Shown here in pieces: positions 1 to 8,841 of a stretch of 64,000 bases of DNA. Made by a program: the position numbers and the translations under genes. The notes under the pieces are model-generated. The model worked only from the letters and a program-made list of their open reading frames with translations, was not told the DNA's origin and ran no database searches. The first letter of the stretch is position 1, and each line of letters opens with the position of its first letter. This DNA is from Planctomycetaceae bacterium (GTDB taxonomy: Bacteria > Planctomycetota > Planctomycetia > Planctomycetales > Planctomycetaceae), in assembly GCA_019636285.1 (NCBI GenBank), contig JAHBXV010000004.1, positions 1 to 64,000 of the forward strand. The letters are read 5' to 3'.

Positions 1-1
1 G

Positions 2-457
2 CAAATCGATGCCGGCTGCCAGGCCGTGCAACTCTTCGACAGTTGGGCCGGTTGCCTGTGCCCGGCTGACTACCGCAAGTACGTCCTGCCCTACACCAAA
101 ATGGTGATCGACGGCGTGCGTCCCGGAACACCGGTCATCAACTTCCTGACCGGCAACCCCGCCCTGCTTCCGGCGTGTGCCGAAGCCGGCGGGCAAGTGA
201 TTGGCATCGACTGGCGCATCGAACTGGCCGATGCCTGGAAGTTGGTAGGGTACGACCGGGCCGTGCAGGGGAATCTCGACCCGGTGACTCTCTTTGCCGA
301 TCTCGACACGATCCGTCGCCGTACGACCGACATTCTGCAACAGGCGGGCAAGCGCCCGGGGCATATTTTCAACCTGGGGCATGGCGTCCTCCCGGACATG
401 CCGGCCGAGAACGTGAAGGCCCTCGTGAAAATGGTCCATGAACTCGGTGCCGCGTGA
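2..457 (+). CDS. hemE: Uroporphyrinogen decarboxylase, C-terminal part
   Basis: This frame is open from the left window edge, so only the last ~151 residues are present and the start lies outside. HemE decarboxylates the four acetate side chains of uroporphyrinogen III to give coproporphyrinogen III in the cytoplasm. Family features visible are LFDSWAG near the beginning, the IGIDWR stretch (strand carrying the DW pair), the QGNLDP motif and the closing NLGHGVLP. The stop is 18 bases before the protoporphyrinogen oxidase gene, so the two haem-synthesis genes probably form an operon. The assignment is firm; only completeness is unknown. Confidence 0.93.
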   Translation, partial: QIDAGCQAVQLFDSWAGCLCPADYRKYVLPYTKMVIDGVRPGTPVINFLTGNPALLPACAEAGGQVIGIDWRIELADAWKLVGYDRAVQGNLDPVTLFADLDTIRRRTTDILQQAGKRPGHIFNLGHGVLPDMPAENVKALVKMVHELGAA

Positions 458-475
458 GGTTTCGGGAAACAGGGA

Positions 476-1903
476 ATGTCTGAACCGCGGCGGATCGTGA
501 TCGTCGGGGCCGGTCTGTCCGGATTGGCGGCTGCTCATCGTTTCCAGGAACTGAGTGTCGAGCGACAGGTGCCGCTCGACATCGTGCTGGTGGAAAGTGG
601 TCCCCGCGCCGGCGGCGCGGTGGGAACGATTCGCGAGCAGGGTTACCTCGTCGATACCGGAGCCGATTCGTTCCTGACGAATAAGCCGGGAGCGGTCTCG
701 CTGTGCCGACGGCTGGGGATCGAAGATCGACTGATCCCGACGGATACAAAGTATCGGGGAGCGCTCGTGCTCTACGAGGGACGGCCGGTGCCGGTTCCCG
801 ATGGGTTTCAGCTCCTCAGCCCGACCGCGTTATGGCCGATGGTCACCACTCCCCTGCTCTCTCCGTGGGGCAAGCTGCGTCTGTTCGCGGAATACTTTGT
901 TCCACCGGCCAAAAATTTGATCGATGAGAGTCTCGCCTCGTTTGTTCGTCGACGGCTCGGGGCTGAAGCCCTGGATCGACTGGTTCAACCCCTCGTGGGC
1001 GGCATCTACACCTCCGATCCCGAAACCCTGAGTCTCGCCGCGACCATTCCTCGTTTCCTCGAGATGGAACAGCGGCATGGCAGCCTGATTCGTGCTGCGC
1101 TGGCCGATCGCAAGAAGCCCTCGGCGGAATCCTCGGATCGCACCTCAAGCGGAGCGCGATATGGTCTCTTCGCGGGGCTGAAGGGCGGGCTGCAAGACCT
1201 GGTCGATGCCCTGACAACGAGCGTTTCAGCGAATTGTGCGATTCGCCTCGAAACGCGGGTCACGTCACTCAAACCGACTGGCACTGGATGGCGACTGGGC
1301 CTGTCGACCGGCGAGTGGTGGGACGCCGACGGCGTTCTGCTGACGCTCCCCACGCATGCGGCCAGCGAACTCGTCGACGATTTCGACAAACCGCTGGCGG
1401 GGCTCCTTAGCGAGATCGACTATGCCTCGTCCGCGATCGTTGTCACGGGTCACAAATTGGCAAATGTCCGCCATCCGCTGAATGCCTTCGGATTGGTCAT
1501 TCCCGAGCGAGAACGACGAAAGATTCTCGCGGTCTCGTTTTCCAGCCGGAAGTTTCCGGACCGGGCGCCGGAAGGCTGCGTCCTGTTGCGAACATTCGTT
1601 GGCGGCGCTCTGCATCCCGAGGCGATGTTGCAGACTGATGAAGAAATGATCGCCACGGTCCGCGAAGAACTCGCGAAGACTCTTGGCGTCACTGGCGAAC
1701 CTGATTTTGCCAAGGTTTGCCGCTACGTGCGGGCGATGCCGCAATACACGCTGGGGCATCTCGACCGTGTGGCGGCCATCGAAGCGGGCGTGAAACCCTA
1801 TCGCGGCCTGGAACTGGCTGGAACCGGTTACCGCGGCGTCGGTGTCCCGGACGCCATCGAGCAGGCGGAGCGGGCTGCCGAGCGTGTTTTTGAAGGATCG
1901 TGA
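476..1903 (+). CDS. hemG: Protoporphyrinogen oxidase (oxygen-dependent, FAD)
   Basis: The 475-residue flavoprotein oxidises protoporphyrinogen IX to protoporphyrin IX, the penultimate step of protohaem synthesis. The N-terminus has the dinucleotide-binding motif VIVGAGLSGLAAA (residues ~7-19), then the E of LVESGPRAGG that contacts FAD ribose. The C-terminus carries the second FAD-contact stretch GVGVPDAIEQAERAAE, typical of the HemY/PPOX family. Length fits the family (450-480). The ATG follows hemE by 18 bases, and a strong hairpin lies just after the stop. Related amine oxidases share the fold, but the hemE neighbour and C-terminal motif favour this call. The bacterial naming varies (hemG or hemY). 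Confidence 0.9.
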   Translation: MSEPRRIVIVGAGLSGLAAAHRFQELSVERQVPLDIVLVESGPRAGGAVGTIREQGYLVDTGADSFLTNKPGAVSLCRRLGIEDRLIPTDTKYRGALVLYEGRPVPVPDGFQLLSPTALWPMVTTPLLSPWGKLRLFAEYFVPPAKNLIDESLASFVRRRLGAEALDRLVQPLVGGIYTSDPETLSLAATIPRFLEMEQRHGSLIRAALADRKKPSAESSDRTSSGARYGLFAGLKGGLQDLVDALTTSVSANCAIRLETRVTSLKPTGTGWRLGLSTGEWWDADGVLLTLPTHAASELVDDFDKPLAGLLSEIDYASSAIVVTGHKLANVRHPLNAFGLVIPERERRKILAVSFSSRKFPDRAPEGCVLLRTFVGGALHPEAMLQTDEEMIATVREELAKTLGVTGEPDFAKVCRYVRAMPQYTLGHLDRVAAIEAGVKPYRGLELAGTGYRGVGVPDAIEQAERAAERVFEGS

Positions 1904-1906
1904 AGA

Positions 1907-1930
1907 CCGCCAGTGGCACTGGCGGCTTTT
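1907..1930 (+). terminator. Rho-independent terminator of hemE-hemG
   Basis: Directly after the hemG stop, CCGCCAG and CTGGCGG form a perfect 7-bp stem around a 5-base loop, followed by CTTTTC. Position and T-run fit an intrinsic terminator closing the haem operon. Confidence 0.75.
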
Positions 1931-2177
1931 CATGGCGGGCCGAGCACCACCGCGCCGTCAGTTTCTCGCTAGACCCCGGTTTTTTGTATCCAAGTGTCCA
2001 TGGGGCATGACATCATGCACTCATGAAGCCGTGGTCTTACCGTCGGGACATTCGGCCCGACCTTAACGTTGCCGGGAGTGAAGAAACCCCGGCTGGCTTG
2101 TGACGGAGACCGGTCACATCTGAGACAACCCGTTCCTGTTCGTACGATCCGACTTCGTTCCGAGAGGGAGACGCACC

Positions 2178-3104
2178 ATGTTGGTCCGACAAACTGAGAA
2201 TTGGCTCTCGAGATGCTTCTTCGGTCTCTGCCTGACCGGACTTCTGCTTCCCACGGAACTCGACGCGCAGCCGCCGTGCGATCCCAAAGTGGTCTGGAAC
2301 AACAGGTATTCTCAGCGCGCGCAGAGAAGCGCCCAGATCGCCCTTGAAGTTCGGTTCATCACAGTCAGACAGCGAATTCTCAAGAACATCGGCGTCGACT
2401 TTGATTTCGATGTCAATGCCGCGCCCTGCGATCCTGAGTTCAACGGTACGGGCGACTCGTTTCCGTTCGGCGAGTTGCCGACACCGTCGCCCAATCCATT
2501 CGATCAACCGAATCTCCTGGGCCTTCCCGCTCACACCGGGATCGACTTCGCCTTGTTTCAACTCAACTCGCTCAACGAGAGGCAGCAACTTCTCGACGCG
2601 ATTTCGTCGTTCCAAGATTCGATGGTTTATCTCGTGGAAACGGAATTGGCGGACGGCGACGTCGTGACGCTCGGCGATCCGGCGAATCAGGCAGAATTCC
2701 AGGGCTGGAAACTCCCCAGCCTGGGAATGACACTTAAATCGGCCGTGACGACGGACCAGGCTCATGTCTGGGTCAGCATGCAGCCGTTTTACCACGGGCT
2801 GATTCCGACAACGACTTTTTCGCCGTTGGGTGGCGAAATGCAAGGCGGCACCGGCAACCCTGTTTCAAGTTTCCCCCAAGGCCCGCTGGCCAAAGCCCGA
2901 TCAGCGGCGTCGGTTGTGATGCTCGGCAATGACCAGACGCTCGTGCTGGGGGGACTGACTCGTCAGCCCGCCGACCGTGACCGAGCCGCGGGCGCGCTGG
3001 CGAATGTACCGTTCATCAATCGGCTCTTTCAAAATGTTGGTCTTGGGCGTGAGTCAACCAGCGTGATGCTGATGGTGACTCCAAGGATTATCATCGAGGA
3101 GTGA
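2178..3104 (+). CDS. Orphan secretin-domain protein, exported
   Basis: A 308-residue protein with a signal peptide (residues ~1-31, ending near ELDAQP). The mature part reads like the core of type II/III secretin homologues: IALEVRFITVRQ near residue 55, a strand block ending VWVSMQPFYHG, and the C-terminal secretin signature where VMLGNDQTLVLGGL is followed by VPFINRLFQNVG and ends in LMVTPRIIIEE. It lacks the N-terminal N0-N1 domains and is about half a normal secretin, with no pilus or secretion genes beside it. Planctomycetes carry many such stand-alone secretin-like proteins of unknown role, so outer-membrane location is an inference. The ATG follows a GAGAGGGAG ribosome site. Confidence 0.72.
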   Translation: MLVRQTENWLSRCFFGLCLTGLLLPTELDAQPPCDPKVVWNNRYSQRAQRSAQIALEVRFITVRQRILKNIGVDFDFDVNAAPCDPEFNGTGDSFPFGELPTPSPNPFDQPNLLGLPAHTGIDFALFQLNSLNERQQLLDAISSFQDSMVYLVETELADGDVVTLGDPANQAEFQGWKLPSLGMTLKSAVTTDQAHVWVSMQPFYHGLIPTTTFSPLGGEMQGGTGNPVSSFPQGPLAKARSAASVVMLGNDQTLVLGGLTRQPADRDRAAGALANVPFINRLFQNVGLGRESTSVMLMVTPRIIIEE

Positions 3105-3161
3105 CACTCTTGGCGGATGGTCACCTCGAAGGATGACTGGCGTCGTCAGCCGTGAAGTTGG

Positions 3162-4247
3162 CTATTGAGCAAGTCCGAGATCTTCGTAGATTGCGTCATT
3201 GATCGCCCGGACGCGGCGCTGGTGTTGACCCTCTCCGGGACGGCCGTTGAAGGCGTACGCCACCGCCAGTTCGTGGCCGGGATCGCAATAGCCCTGCGCG
3301 CATTGGGCGCCGCCATGTCCGAAGGTTTCGGCAGAGGCGTAGCGACCATATCCGTATGGAACCGTGTCGACGCCATACTTCGCGCCGTTGATGAGAAAGC
3401 CCAGACCGAAGTCGACGGCGTGTTGTAGCGTCAGATCGTGTTCACTAATGCGGTGGCGGGCGGTGAGCGCTTCGACGGTTGGCGGGCGGAGAATGCGTGC
3501 GAGGCCGTGGCGTCCCTGTTGACGCAGCATTTCGTAAAACACAGCCAGTTCACGAATTGGTCCTCGCAGGCTGCTGCCGGGCGATGGGCGATCACGTCGC
3601 GGCGGGGCGTTCCAGGGCAGCTCGACCAGTTCGCCCTGTTGCCGCTCGTACAGCGGGGAGTATGTCGCGCTCTCTTCATTGGCCGTCAGGCTGACCTGCG
3701 TCATGCCGCAAGGAGTGAGCAGCTCTGTCGTCAGAAACTCCTCGAACGATCTTCGTGAGACGCGACGGACCACTTCACCCAGCACGAACCAGCTCGACAT
3801 GGGGTGATAGGCGGGAGTGACTCCGGGGACGGCATCGTGATCGAGCCCCGCCGCGCAAATCCGTCGGACGGTTTCATCCCAGGTCACCTCCGGCCAGCCA
3901 TGGTCGACGTCGCGCAAACCAGCCGTGTGAACCAGCAAATGCTTGACGGTGATCGCTTCCTTGCCGCGGACGCCAAACTCGGGGAGATAGCGGGCGACGG
4001 GGGCGTGAATGTCGACGAGGCCCTCTTCCCACAATCGGGCCAGGAGGACCACAGTCAGCGGCTTTCCGGCCGACAGCCACATCATCCGATGTTGCGTCGT
4101 CAGCGGCTCGCCTGGACGTGCCTCGCCGATGGCTGTGTCCAGCACGACATTACCACGATGAAACACGCAAATCTGGCAGCCATGGTGCAGCCCGCGCGCC
4201 CGACCCGCTTCGACGACATCAGCCGTGCGTGTGAAGTTCTCGACCAT
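3162..4247 (-). CDS. Serine hydrolase, beta-lactamase (class C) fold
   Basis: The 361-residue protein has the serine beta-lactamase/esterase layout: the SxxK nucleophile motif is Ser59-Ala-Gly-Lys62 (in MWLSAGK), followed by LLVHTAGL (residue ~107), a Tyr-containing stretch AYHPMSSWFVLGEVV taking the YxN place, and an HGGA motif near residue 310. No signal peptide is apparent, so it is probably cytoplasmic. Such proteins act as esterases or D-aminopeptidases more often than as antibiotic-resistance enzymes; the substrate cannot be read from sequence. It lies 97 bases downstream of hisD on the same strand, separated by repetitive words, so co-transcription is possible but functional linkage is unlikely. 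Confidence 0.8.
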   Translation of the reverse strand: MVENFTRTADVVEAGRARGLHHGCQICVFHRGNVVLDTAIGEARPGEPLTTQHRMMWLSAGKPLTVVLLARLWEEGLVDIHAPVARYLPEFGVRGKEAITVKHLLVHTAGLRDVDHGWPEVTWDETVRRICAAGLDHDAVPGVTPAYHPMSSWFVLGEVVRRVSRRSFEEFLTTELLTPCGMTQVSLTANEESATYSPLYERQQGELVELPWNAPPRRDRPSPGSSLRGPIRELAVFYEMLRQQGRHGLARILRPPTVEALTARHRISEHDLTLQHAVDFGLGFLINGAKYGVDTVPYGYGRYASAETFGHGGAQCAQGYCDPGHELAVAYAFNGRPGEGQHQRRVRAINDAIYEDLGLAQ

Positions 4248-4261
4248 TGCTTCTCATTTTG

Positions 4262-4335
4262 GGATAGCTGCCAGCAGCCAGCTACCAGCAGCGAGCGGTC
4301 AGCTACTAACCACTAACTACTGACCACCGGCCACT
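4262..4335. repeat. Low-complexity intergenic words
   Basis: The gap between hisD and the serine hydrolase is built of near-repeats: GCCAGCAGCCAGC-type words followed by CTAACCACTAACTACTGACC-type words. A similar vocabulary recurs before tyrA (45098-45222). Function is unknown; it may be simple slippage-generated filler. Confidence 0.5.
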
Positions 4336-4344
4336 TCCGTAGCC

Positions 4345-5718
4345 TCAGTCGTCGGTGAGCCGGATTTCGACGCTCGCGCTGTGAGCCGTCAGTCCCTCGA
4401 CGGCCGCGAGACGGCAGATGTCTTCGGAGGCCTCGTCGAGGGCGGCGTGGTTGTACCAGATGACGCTGGATCGCTTCAGGAAGTCGTTCGAGCACAGGCC
4501 ATTGGCGAATCTCGCTGTTCCGCCCGTCGGAAGCACATGGGACGGCCCGGCGAAGTAATCGCCGACGGCGACAGGCGTGTCGTGCCCGAGGAAGATCGCT
4601 CCCGCATTCTGGATGTGTTCTAGCGTTTCGTCGGGATGCCGAGTCGAAATGTGCAGGTGCTCGGGGGCCAAGAGGTCGGTCAGTTCGCACGCCTGGGCTT
4701 CGTCGCGGGCCAGGATCAGCGCCCCGTACGCGTTCAGGCTAACGAGAGCGAGATCGCCGCGCGGCAGCTTTGCGAGTTGCGCAACCAGTGCTTCCCGAAC
4801 CTGCTCGATGAGCGGAGCATGCCAGGTGATGAGGACGCCGGAACCGGGGCTGTGCTCGGCTTGCGAGATCAGGTCGGCTGCGACGTAGTCTGGATGAGCC
4901 GAGTCATCGGCGAGAACAACGACTTCGCTGGGACCGGCGATGCTGTCGATATCGACGGTTCCGTAAACGTGCTGCTTGGCGAGCGCGACAAACAGGTTGC
5001 CGGGACCGACAATCTTGTCGACTCGCGGGATTCCTTCGACGCCATAGGCAAGCGCCGCCACCGCCTGGGCTCCACCGACGCGATAGACTTCGGTGATGCC
5101 GAGTTCAGCGCAGGTGGCCAGCAGATCGGGATGATAACCGCCGAATTCCGTGGGAGGGACGACAACCACAATCTCACGCACGCCGGCGACCTTGGCGGGG
5201 ACGGCAGTCATCAGCACGGTTGACGGATACGCGGCCGCTCCACCCGGCACACAGATGCCGACACGCCGAAGCGGGAGATACCGCTGCCGCAGTTCGACCC
5301 GCGACACTCCTTCCTGGCGAATCAGCCGGACGTCTTCGTGCAGAATCTTCGATTGGAACTCGATGATGTTTTCGCGGATGTTGCGGATGGTACGCAGGAA
5401 TTTCGGGTTGGCGGCCTCGTGAGCCGCTTTCAGTTCGTCTGCGGAAACGCGCATCGACTCTTGCGTGAGCTCCTTGCCATCGAGCTTCTTCGTGTAGTCG
5501 AGGAGCGCCGCCAAGCCCTGCTCGCGGACGTCGCCGCAGATCTTCGCGACGACCTGCCGGGGCGACAGAGATTCTCCGAAAACGGCGAGCGTTTTTTGAC
5601 GACCGGCCTCGGAAACAACGTCGCCCTGCGGGCTGAGTTTCTGCCGCAAGTCCTGCAAGAGGGGCAGCGGATCGGCCTGAGAACAGTCAATGATGGGAAT
5701 GGTGAGATCAGCCGACAC
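4345..5718 (-). CDS. hisD: Histidinol dehydrogenase
   Basis: HisD oxidises L-histidinol to L-histidine in two NAD-dependent steps. From the chosen GTG the product has 457 residues, close to the usual ~430. Zinc and catalytic residues are visible: [11 protein letters not shown] supplies Gln and His, [17 protein letters not shown] supplies Asp, and GLTAHSASV supplies the last His; IVGPGN and [12 protein letters not shown] are also family hallmarks. The frame stays open upstream to 5964, inside the divergent threonine aldolase gene, which would give an implausible N-terminal extension. GTG at 5718 has a GAGG five bases upstream and gives the expected start. No other his genes are in view. Confidence 0.92.
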   Translation of the reverse strand: MSADLTIPIIDCSQADPLPLLQDLRQKLSPQGDVVSEAGRQKTLAVFGESLSPRQVVAKICGDVREQGLAALLDYTKKLDGKELTQESMRVSADELKAAHEAANPKFLRTIRNIRENIIEFQSKILHEDVRLIRQEGVSRVELRQRYLPLRRVGICVPGGAAAYPSTVLMTAVPAKVAGVREIVVVVPPTEFGGYHPDLLATCAELGITEVYRVGGAQAVAALAYGVEGIPRVDKIVGPGNLFVALAKQHVYGTVDIDSIAGPSEVVVLADDSAHPDYVAADLISQAEHSPGSGVLITWHAPLIEQVREALVAQLAKLPRGDLALVSLNAYGALILARDEAQACELTDLLAPEHLHISTRHPDETLEHIQNAGAIFLGHDTPVAVGDYFAGPSHVLPTGGTARFANGLCSNDFLKRSSVIWYNHAALDEASEDICRLAAVEGLTAHSASVEIRLTDD

Positions 5719-5878
5719 AATTGCCTCAATGCACGGTTTGCGAAGTGAATCCAGCGTTCGGTAGAGTTTAGGCGTCCGACAAAAGGTTTCCCACCATTCA
5801 CGAATCGGGTTCGCGATCGGGTGCCACGGACGCGCCGATGGACGTTGCTCACCCAAATTCAAAGAGGTCTCCAGGGTT

Positions 5879-6973
5879 ATGATCGACCTTCGCAGCGATA
5901 CGGTGACGAAGCCGACAGCCGGCATGCGGGCGGCGATCGCGGCGGCGGAGGTGGGCGACGACATGTCGGCCGAGGATCCGACGGTTAACGCCCTGGAAGC
6001 CCGCGTCGCGGACCTGTTGGGGATGGAAGCGGCCGTTTACAACTGCTCCGGGACGCAGTCGAACCAGATGGCGGTTCGCGCCCACTGCCAGAGCGGCGAT
6101 GAGTTACTGATCGAGGAAACGGGCCACATCGCCAATTATGAGGCCGGCGGTCCTGCCATTTTGAGCGCGGTGACCTGTCGCACGATTCGTGGAAAAGACG
6201 GCCTGCTGGACGTTCCCGACCTGGAGGGGCGCATCCGGGCCGAGAATCAGCACTTTTGCACCACGCGAATCGTGTGTGTCGAAAACTCGACCAACATGGG
6301 CGGTGGGCGAGTCTACCCGCTCGCGCAGTTGCGGCGAGTTTGCGACTGGGCTCATGCGAATCGGTTACAGGTCCACATGGACGGCGCGCGGCTGTTCAAT
6401 GCCTGTCTGGCTGGAGGTTACTCGCTTCGCGACGTCGGCAGCCTGGTCGACAGCGTCTCCATCTGTTTTTCCAAGGGCCTGGGTTGCCCAATGGGCTCGA
6501 TCCTGGTGGGGCGAAAGGAATTGATTTATAAGGCGCGGCGGGCGCGGAAGGTCTTCGGCGGCGCGTTGCGCCAAGCCGGCATTGTCGCCGCTGCGGCGCA
6601 ATACGCGCTCGATCATCATGTCGAACGGCTGAAAGAAGATCATGCCAACGCCAGACGTCTGGCCGACCGATTGGCGAAGATCAAGGGAGTGACGATCGAT
6701 CCCGCTCGGGTGGAAACGAATCTTGTCTTCTTCGAGATCGACCCGGGGTGGGGAACGGCGGCACAGCTTTCCGCGGCGCTGCGCGAGCAGGGGGTCCGGA
6801 TCAATCCATCCAGTGGGCCGCAGCGTCTTCGGGCCTGCACGCATCTCGATGTGGACGCGGCAGCCATCGATGCTGCTGCCGAAACCGTGGCGCGGGTGCT
6901 GGCGAGTCCCCTCCGAACGGATTCCGCGTCTCGCCCGGCAAGCTCCGACAGCCCGTATGCGGCCTCTCGCTGA
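5879..6973 (+). CDS. ltaE: Low-specificity L-threonine aldolase (PLP)
   Basis: This fold-type I PLP enzyme cleaves L-threonine or allo-threonine to glycine and acetaldehyde. The N-terminal [13 protein letters not shown] is the hallmark of the family; MHMDGAR-type text appears as [11 protein letters not shown] (residue ~165), and the PLP lysine sits in [14 protein letters not shown] (residue ~200). Length of 364 is near the usual 340-350, with a short extra serine/alanine-rich tail. It diverges from hisD across about 160 bases that must hold both promoters. Confidence 0.9.
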   Translation: MIDLRSDTVTKPTAGMRAAIAAAEVGDDMSAEDPTVNALEARVADLLGMEAAVYNCSGTQSNQMAVRAHCQSGDELLIEETGHIANYEAGGPAILSAVTCRTIRGKDGLLDVPDLEGRIRAENQHFCTTRIVCVENSTNMGGGRVYPLAQLRRVCDWAHANRLQVHMDGARLFNACLAGGYSLRDVGSLVDSVSICFSKGLGCPMGSILVGRKELIYKARRARKVFGGALRQAGIVAAAAQYALDHHVERLKEDHANARRLADRLAKIKGVTIDPARVETNLVFFEIDPGWGTAAQLSAALREQGVRINPSSGPQRLRACTHLDVDAAAIDAAAETVARVLASPLRTDSASRPASSDSPYAASR

Positions 6974-7480
6974 CGAATCGCGGCAGGACGCATTTTGAAA
7001 TCTCGATGGGAAGTGAGTCACTTCCAAATCCACGAATTGAGCTCCGTCAAATCTTTCGCAGCACGATTTTGGCAGAAACCCGGCCAAGGAGTCGCATACC
7101 CGTCAGCGTCGGCAGGACGCGAGGCGATCCGGTCGCAAGCCCGCGATTTCGGAGGGGCGGGCTGATTGCCGCGAGTCGACAGGTCGATAACTTCTGTCAG
7201 CAACGGACGCGAGTAACGCCAGATTGGCTGCGATGATGCAGCTTCAATGGTTGTAACACGTTAGCAAAAGTCTCGGGAAAACGAGGTTCCCGATTTCGTC
7301 CGCCGGTAGCGGGAGGATCCCGCCGCTCGGACCAGATCGTGGAGCCTGTCCATGTGGATCGAAACGAACCCCCGGTTGTACCGAACGGCCTGCATCGGCT
7401 ATAACTGCCGAAGTGGGAAGTTCTTCGCCCAGCGTACGTTTGGCGAAGGCTTTCACCGTTCACCGAGAGGGGGCAGCGAC
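6974..7480. other. Intergenic region upstream of flgM-like gene
   Basis: About 500 bases with no credible gene: short frames lack ribosome sites and family resemblance. The right third has a possible sigma-70 promoter (7376-7405). An inverted pair around GCGGGAGGATCCCGC at 7309-7323 could form a short hairpin. Confidence 0.5.
7376..7405 (+). promoter_or_regulatory. Possible sigma-70 promoter for flgM-like/fur pair
   Basis: TTGTAC at 7376-7381 and TATAAC at 7400-7405 are separated by 18 bases and lie 75 bases before the chosen flgM-like start. This is a visual match only. Confidence 0.35.
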
Positions 7481-7786
7481 ATGGATGTTCGCGGACTCGG
7501 CGCGACTTCGGGAGCCTATCCGCTTCGGTCGGCGCAACCGTTGTCCAAGTCGGATGATGCGAAGTCGTCCACGAAGCCGACTTCTCCCCGCGATGAACTT
7601 GATCTGTCTGCGGCTGGTAAAATGCTTGAACAGATTCATTCCTCTTCGTCTCCCGGCGAACTGCGACAGCAGCGATTGGCCCGCATCAAGGCGGAAATCG
7701 ATGCCGGAACGTACGATACGGATGAAAAGCTGGAAGCCGCCTTGTCGCGCATGCTCGATACGCTCGGGTTCGGCGAGGACGATTGA
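7481..7786 (+). CDS. FlgM-like anti-sigma-28 factor
   Basis: FlgM binds sigma-28 (FliA) and keeps late flagellar genes off until the hook is complete. The 101-residue product from the ATG at 7481 has a disordered N-terminal half and the conserved C-terminal block: DELDLSAAGKMLEQI, then RQQRLARIKAEIDAGTYDT and the helix KLEAALSRMLDTLGF, matching the family pattern in which R-x-E-x-I-x-x-G-x-Y precedes the last helix. The frame extends upstream to 7352, but GAGAGGGGG just before ATG 7481 decides the start. It overlaps the Fur-family gene. No other flagellar gene is in the window. Confidence 0.72.
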   Translation: MDVRGLGATSGAYPLRSAQPLSKSDDAKSSTKPTSPRDELDLSAAGKMLEQIHSSSSPGELRQQRLARIKAEIDAGTYDTDEKLEAALSRMLDTLGFGEDD

Positions 7787-8307
7787 GATTGGGTTTCGTG
7801 GTGAGTGACGTGATTGAACTGTCGGCTGTCGATGTTGCGGTGACTCCGGTCGAAAAATTCCGGGAGTTCCTGCTCACTCGCGGCATGCGCCTGACGCCGG
7901 AACGCGAGGCCATTGTCACGGCCGTTTATTCCACGCACGACCATTTCGACGCCGAGCAGTGGATTACCGACCTGACGCGCCAAAAGGGAGCGTCGCGCGT
8001 CAGTCGTTCGACCATCTATCGGTCGTTGAACCTGCTGGTGGAAGCCGGGCTGATCCGAAAAGTGGCCCGGTCGAATGACCGCGAAGTCTACGAGCACGAC
8101 TATGGCTATCCCCAGCACGATCACCTCATTTGCCGCAAATGCGGCACGATGATCGAGTTCCTCAACACGGAAGTCTCGGAGCTTCTGGAGCGGATTGCCC
8201 AGGAGCGGGGATTCCGCATGGCGGGCCATCGCCTTGAAGTCGATGGCGTGTGTGCCGAGTGCTCGCGACCTCCGAAGCGGCAGCATCGCAAACTCGACAT
8301 GATCTGA
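7783..8307 (+). CDS. Fur-family metalloregulator
   Basis: A 174-residue repressor of the Fur/PerR/Zur family. The winged helix is residues ~25-95 (RGMRLTPEREAIV, then SRSTIYRSLNLLVEAGLI as recognition helix), followed by the metal-binding dimerisation domain with HDHLICRKCGTMIEF and GVCAECSRP, the two CxxC structural zinc pairs. Which metal it senses cannot be decided. The TTG start at 7783 overlaps the upstream stop (TTGA) with GGCGAGGAC in front, indicating translational coupling to the flgM-like gene; a GTG at 7801 is an alternative. The extra ~18 N-terminal residues are unusual. Confidence 0.85.
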   Translation: MRLGFVVSDVIELSAVDVAVTPVEKFREFLLTRGMRLTPEREAIVTAVYSTHDHFDAEQWITDLTRQKGASRVSRSTIYRSLNLLVEAGLIRKVARSNDREVYEHDYGYPQHDHLICRKCGTMIEFLNTEVSELLERIAQERGFRMAGHRLEVDGVCAECSRPPKRQHRKLDMI

Positions 8308-8336
8308 GCCGCGCAGGTTTCGGCGATCCGCCGCGT

Positions 8337-8699
8337 TCAGGCTCCGACGGCATGTGCCTCGAGGTCTTCCAGCGAGACGAACTCCAAGGTTGAGATGTGC
8401 GTGGCCTCGAGGACGACGGACGGCGCATAACCCGCCTCAAGGGCCTCTTTCCAGCGCTGGACGCACAGGCACCATTGGTCGCCGGGCTTGAGACCGGGAA
8501 AATCCCACTCCGGAACGGGAGTGATGAGGTCATTCCCCCGGGACTGGGAAAATTCCAGAAAGTCCTGGGTCATGCGGGCGCAGACAAGGTGCAGGCCGAC
8601 GTCATCGGCGCCGGTTCGGCAGCAGCCGTCGCGATAGAATCCTGTCAGAGGGTCAAATCCGCACGGCTGCAGATCGCTACCGAGAACATTTTTGGGCAC
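8337..8699 (-). CDS. DUF2237 family protein
   Basis: From a GTG at 8699 this is a 120-residue cytoplasmic protein almost wholly covered by the DUF2237 domain. Family landmarks are KNVLGSDLQPCGFDPLTGFY, then RDGCCRTGADDVGLHLVCA, FLEFSQSRGNDL, FPGLKPGDQWCLC and PSVVLEATH. The cluster of conserved cysteines suggests metal or redox chemistry, but no function is established. The frame is open upstream to 8873, but homology-like text begins at the GTG, so the upstream part is probably not translated. It is the last member of a leftward run. Confidence 0.85.
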   Translation of the reverse strand: MPKNVLGSDLQPCGFDPLTGFYRDGCCRTGADDVGLHLVCARMTQDFLEFSQSRGNDLITPVPEWDFPGLKPGDQWCLCVQRWKEALEAGYAPSVVLEATHISTLEFVSLEDLEAHAVGA

Positions 8700-8841
8700 G
8701 GTGATTTCATTTCGCGAAGGGTCGATCGGTTGCGGTCTATCGTGTTTGCACCGGAATCTATCGACCCGCCGGAGGGTGGAGAGATCGAGAAACCGACCAT
8801 GGCCCGTGGTCGTTTCTCGCAGTCCTGAGCGAACAATCCCG

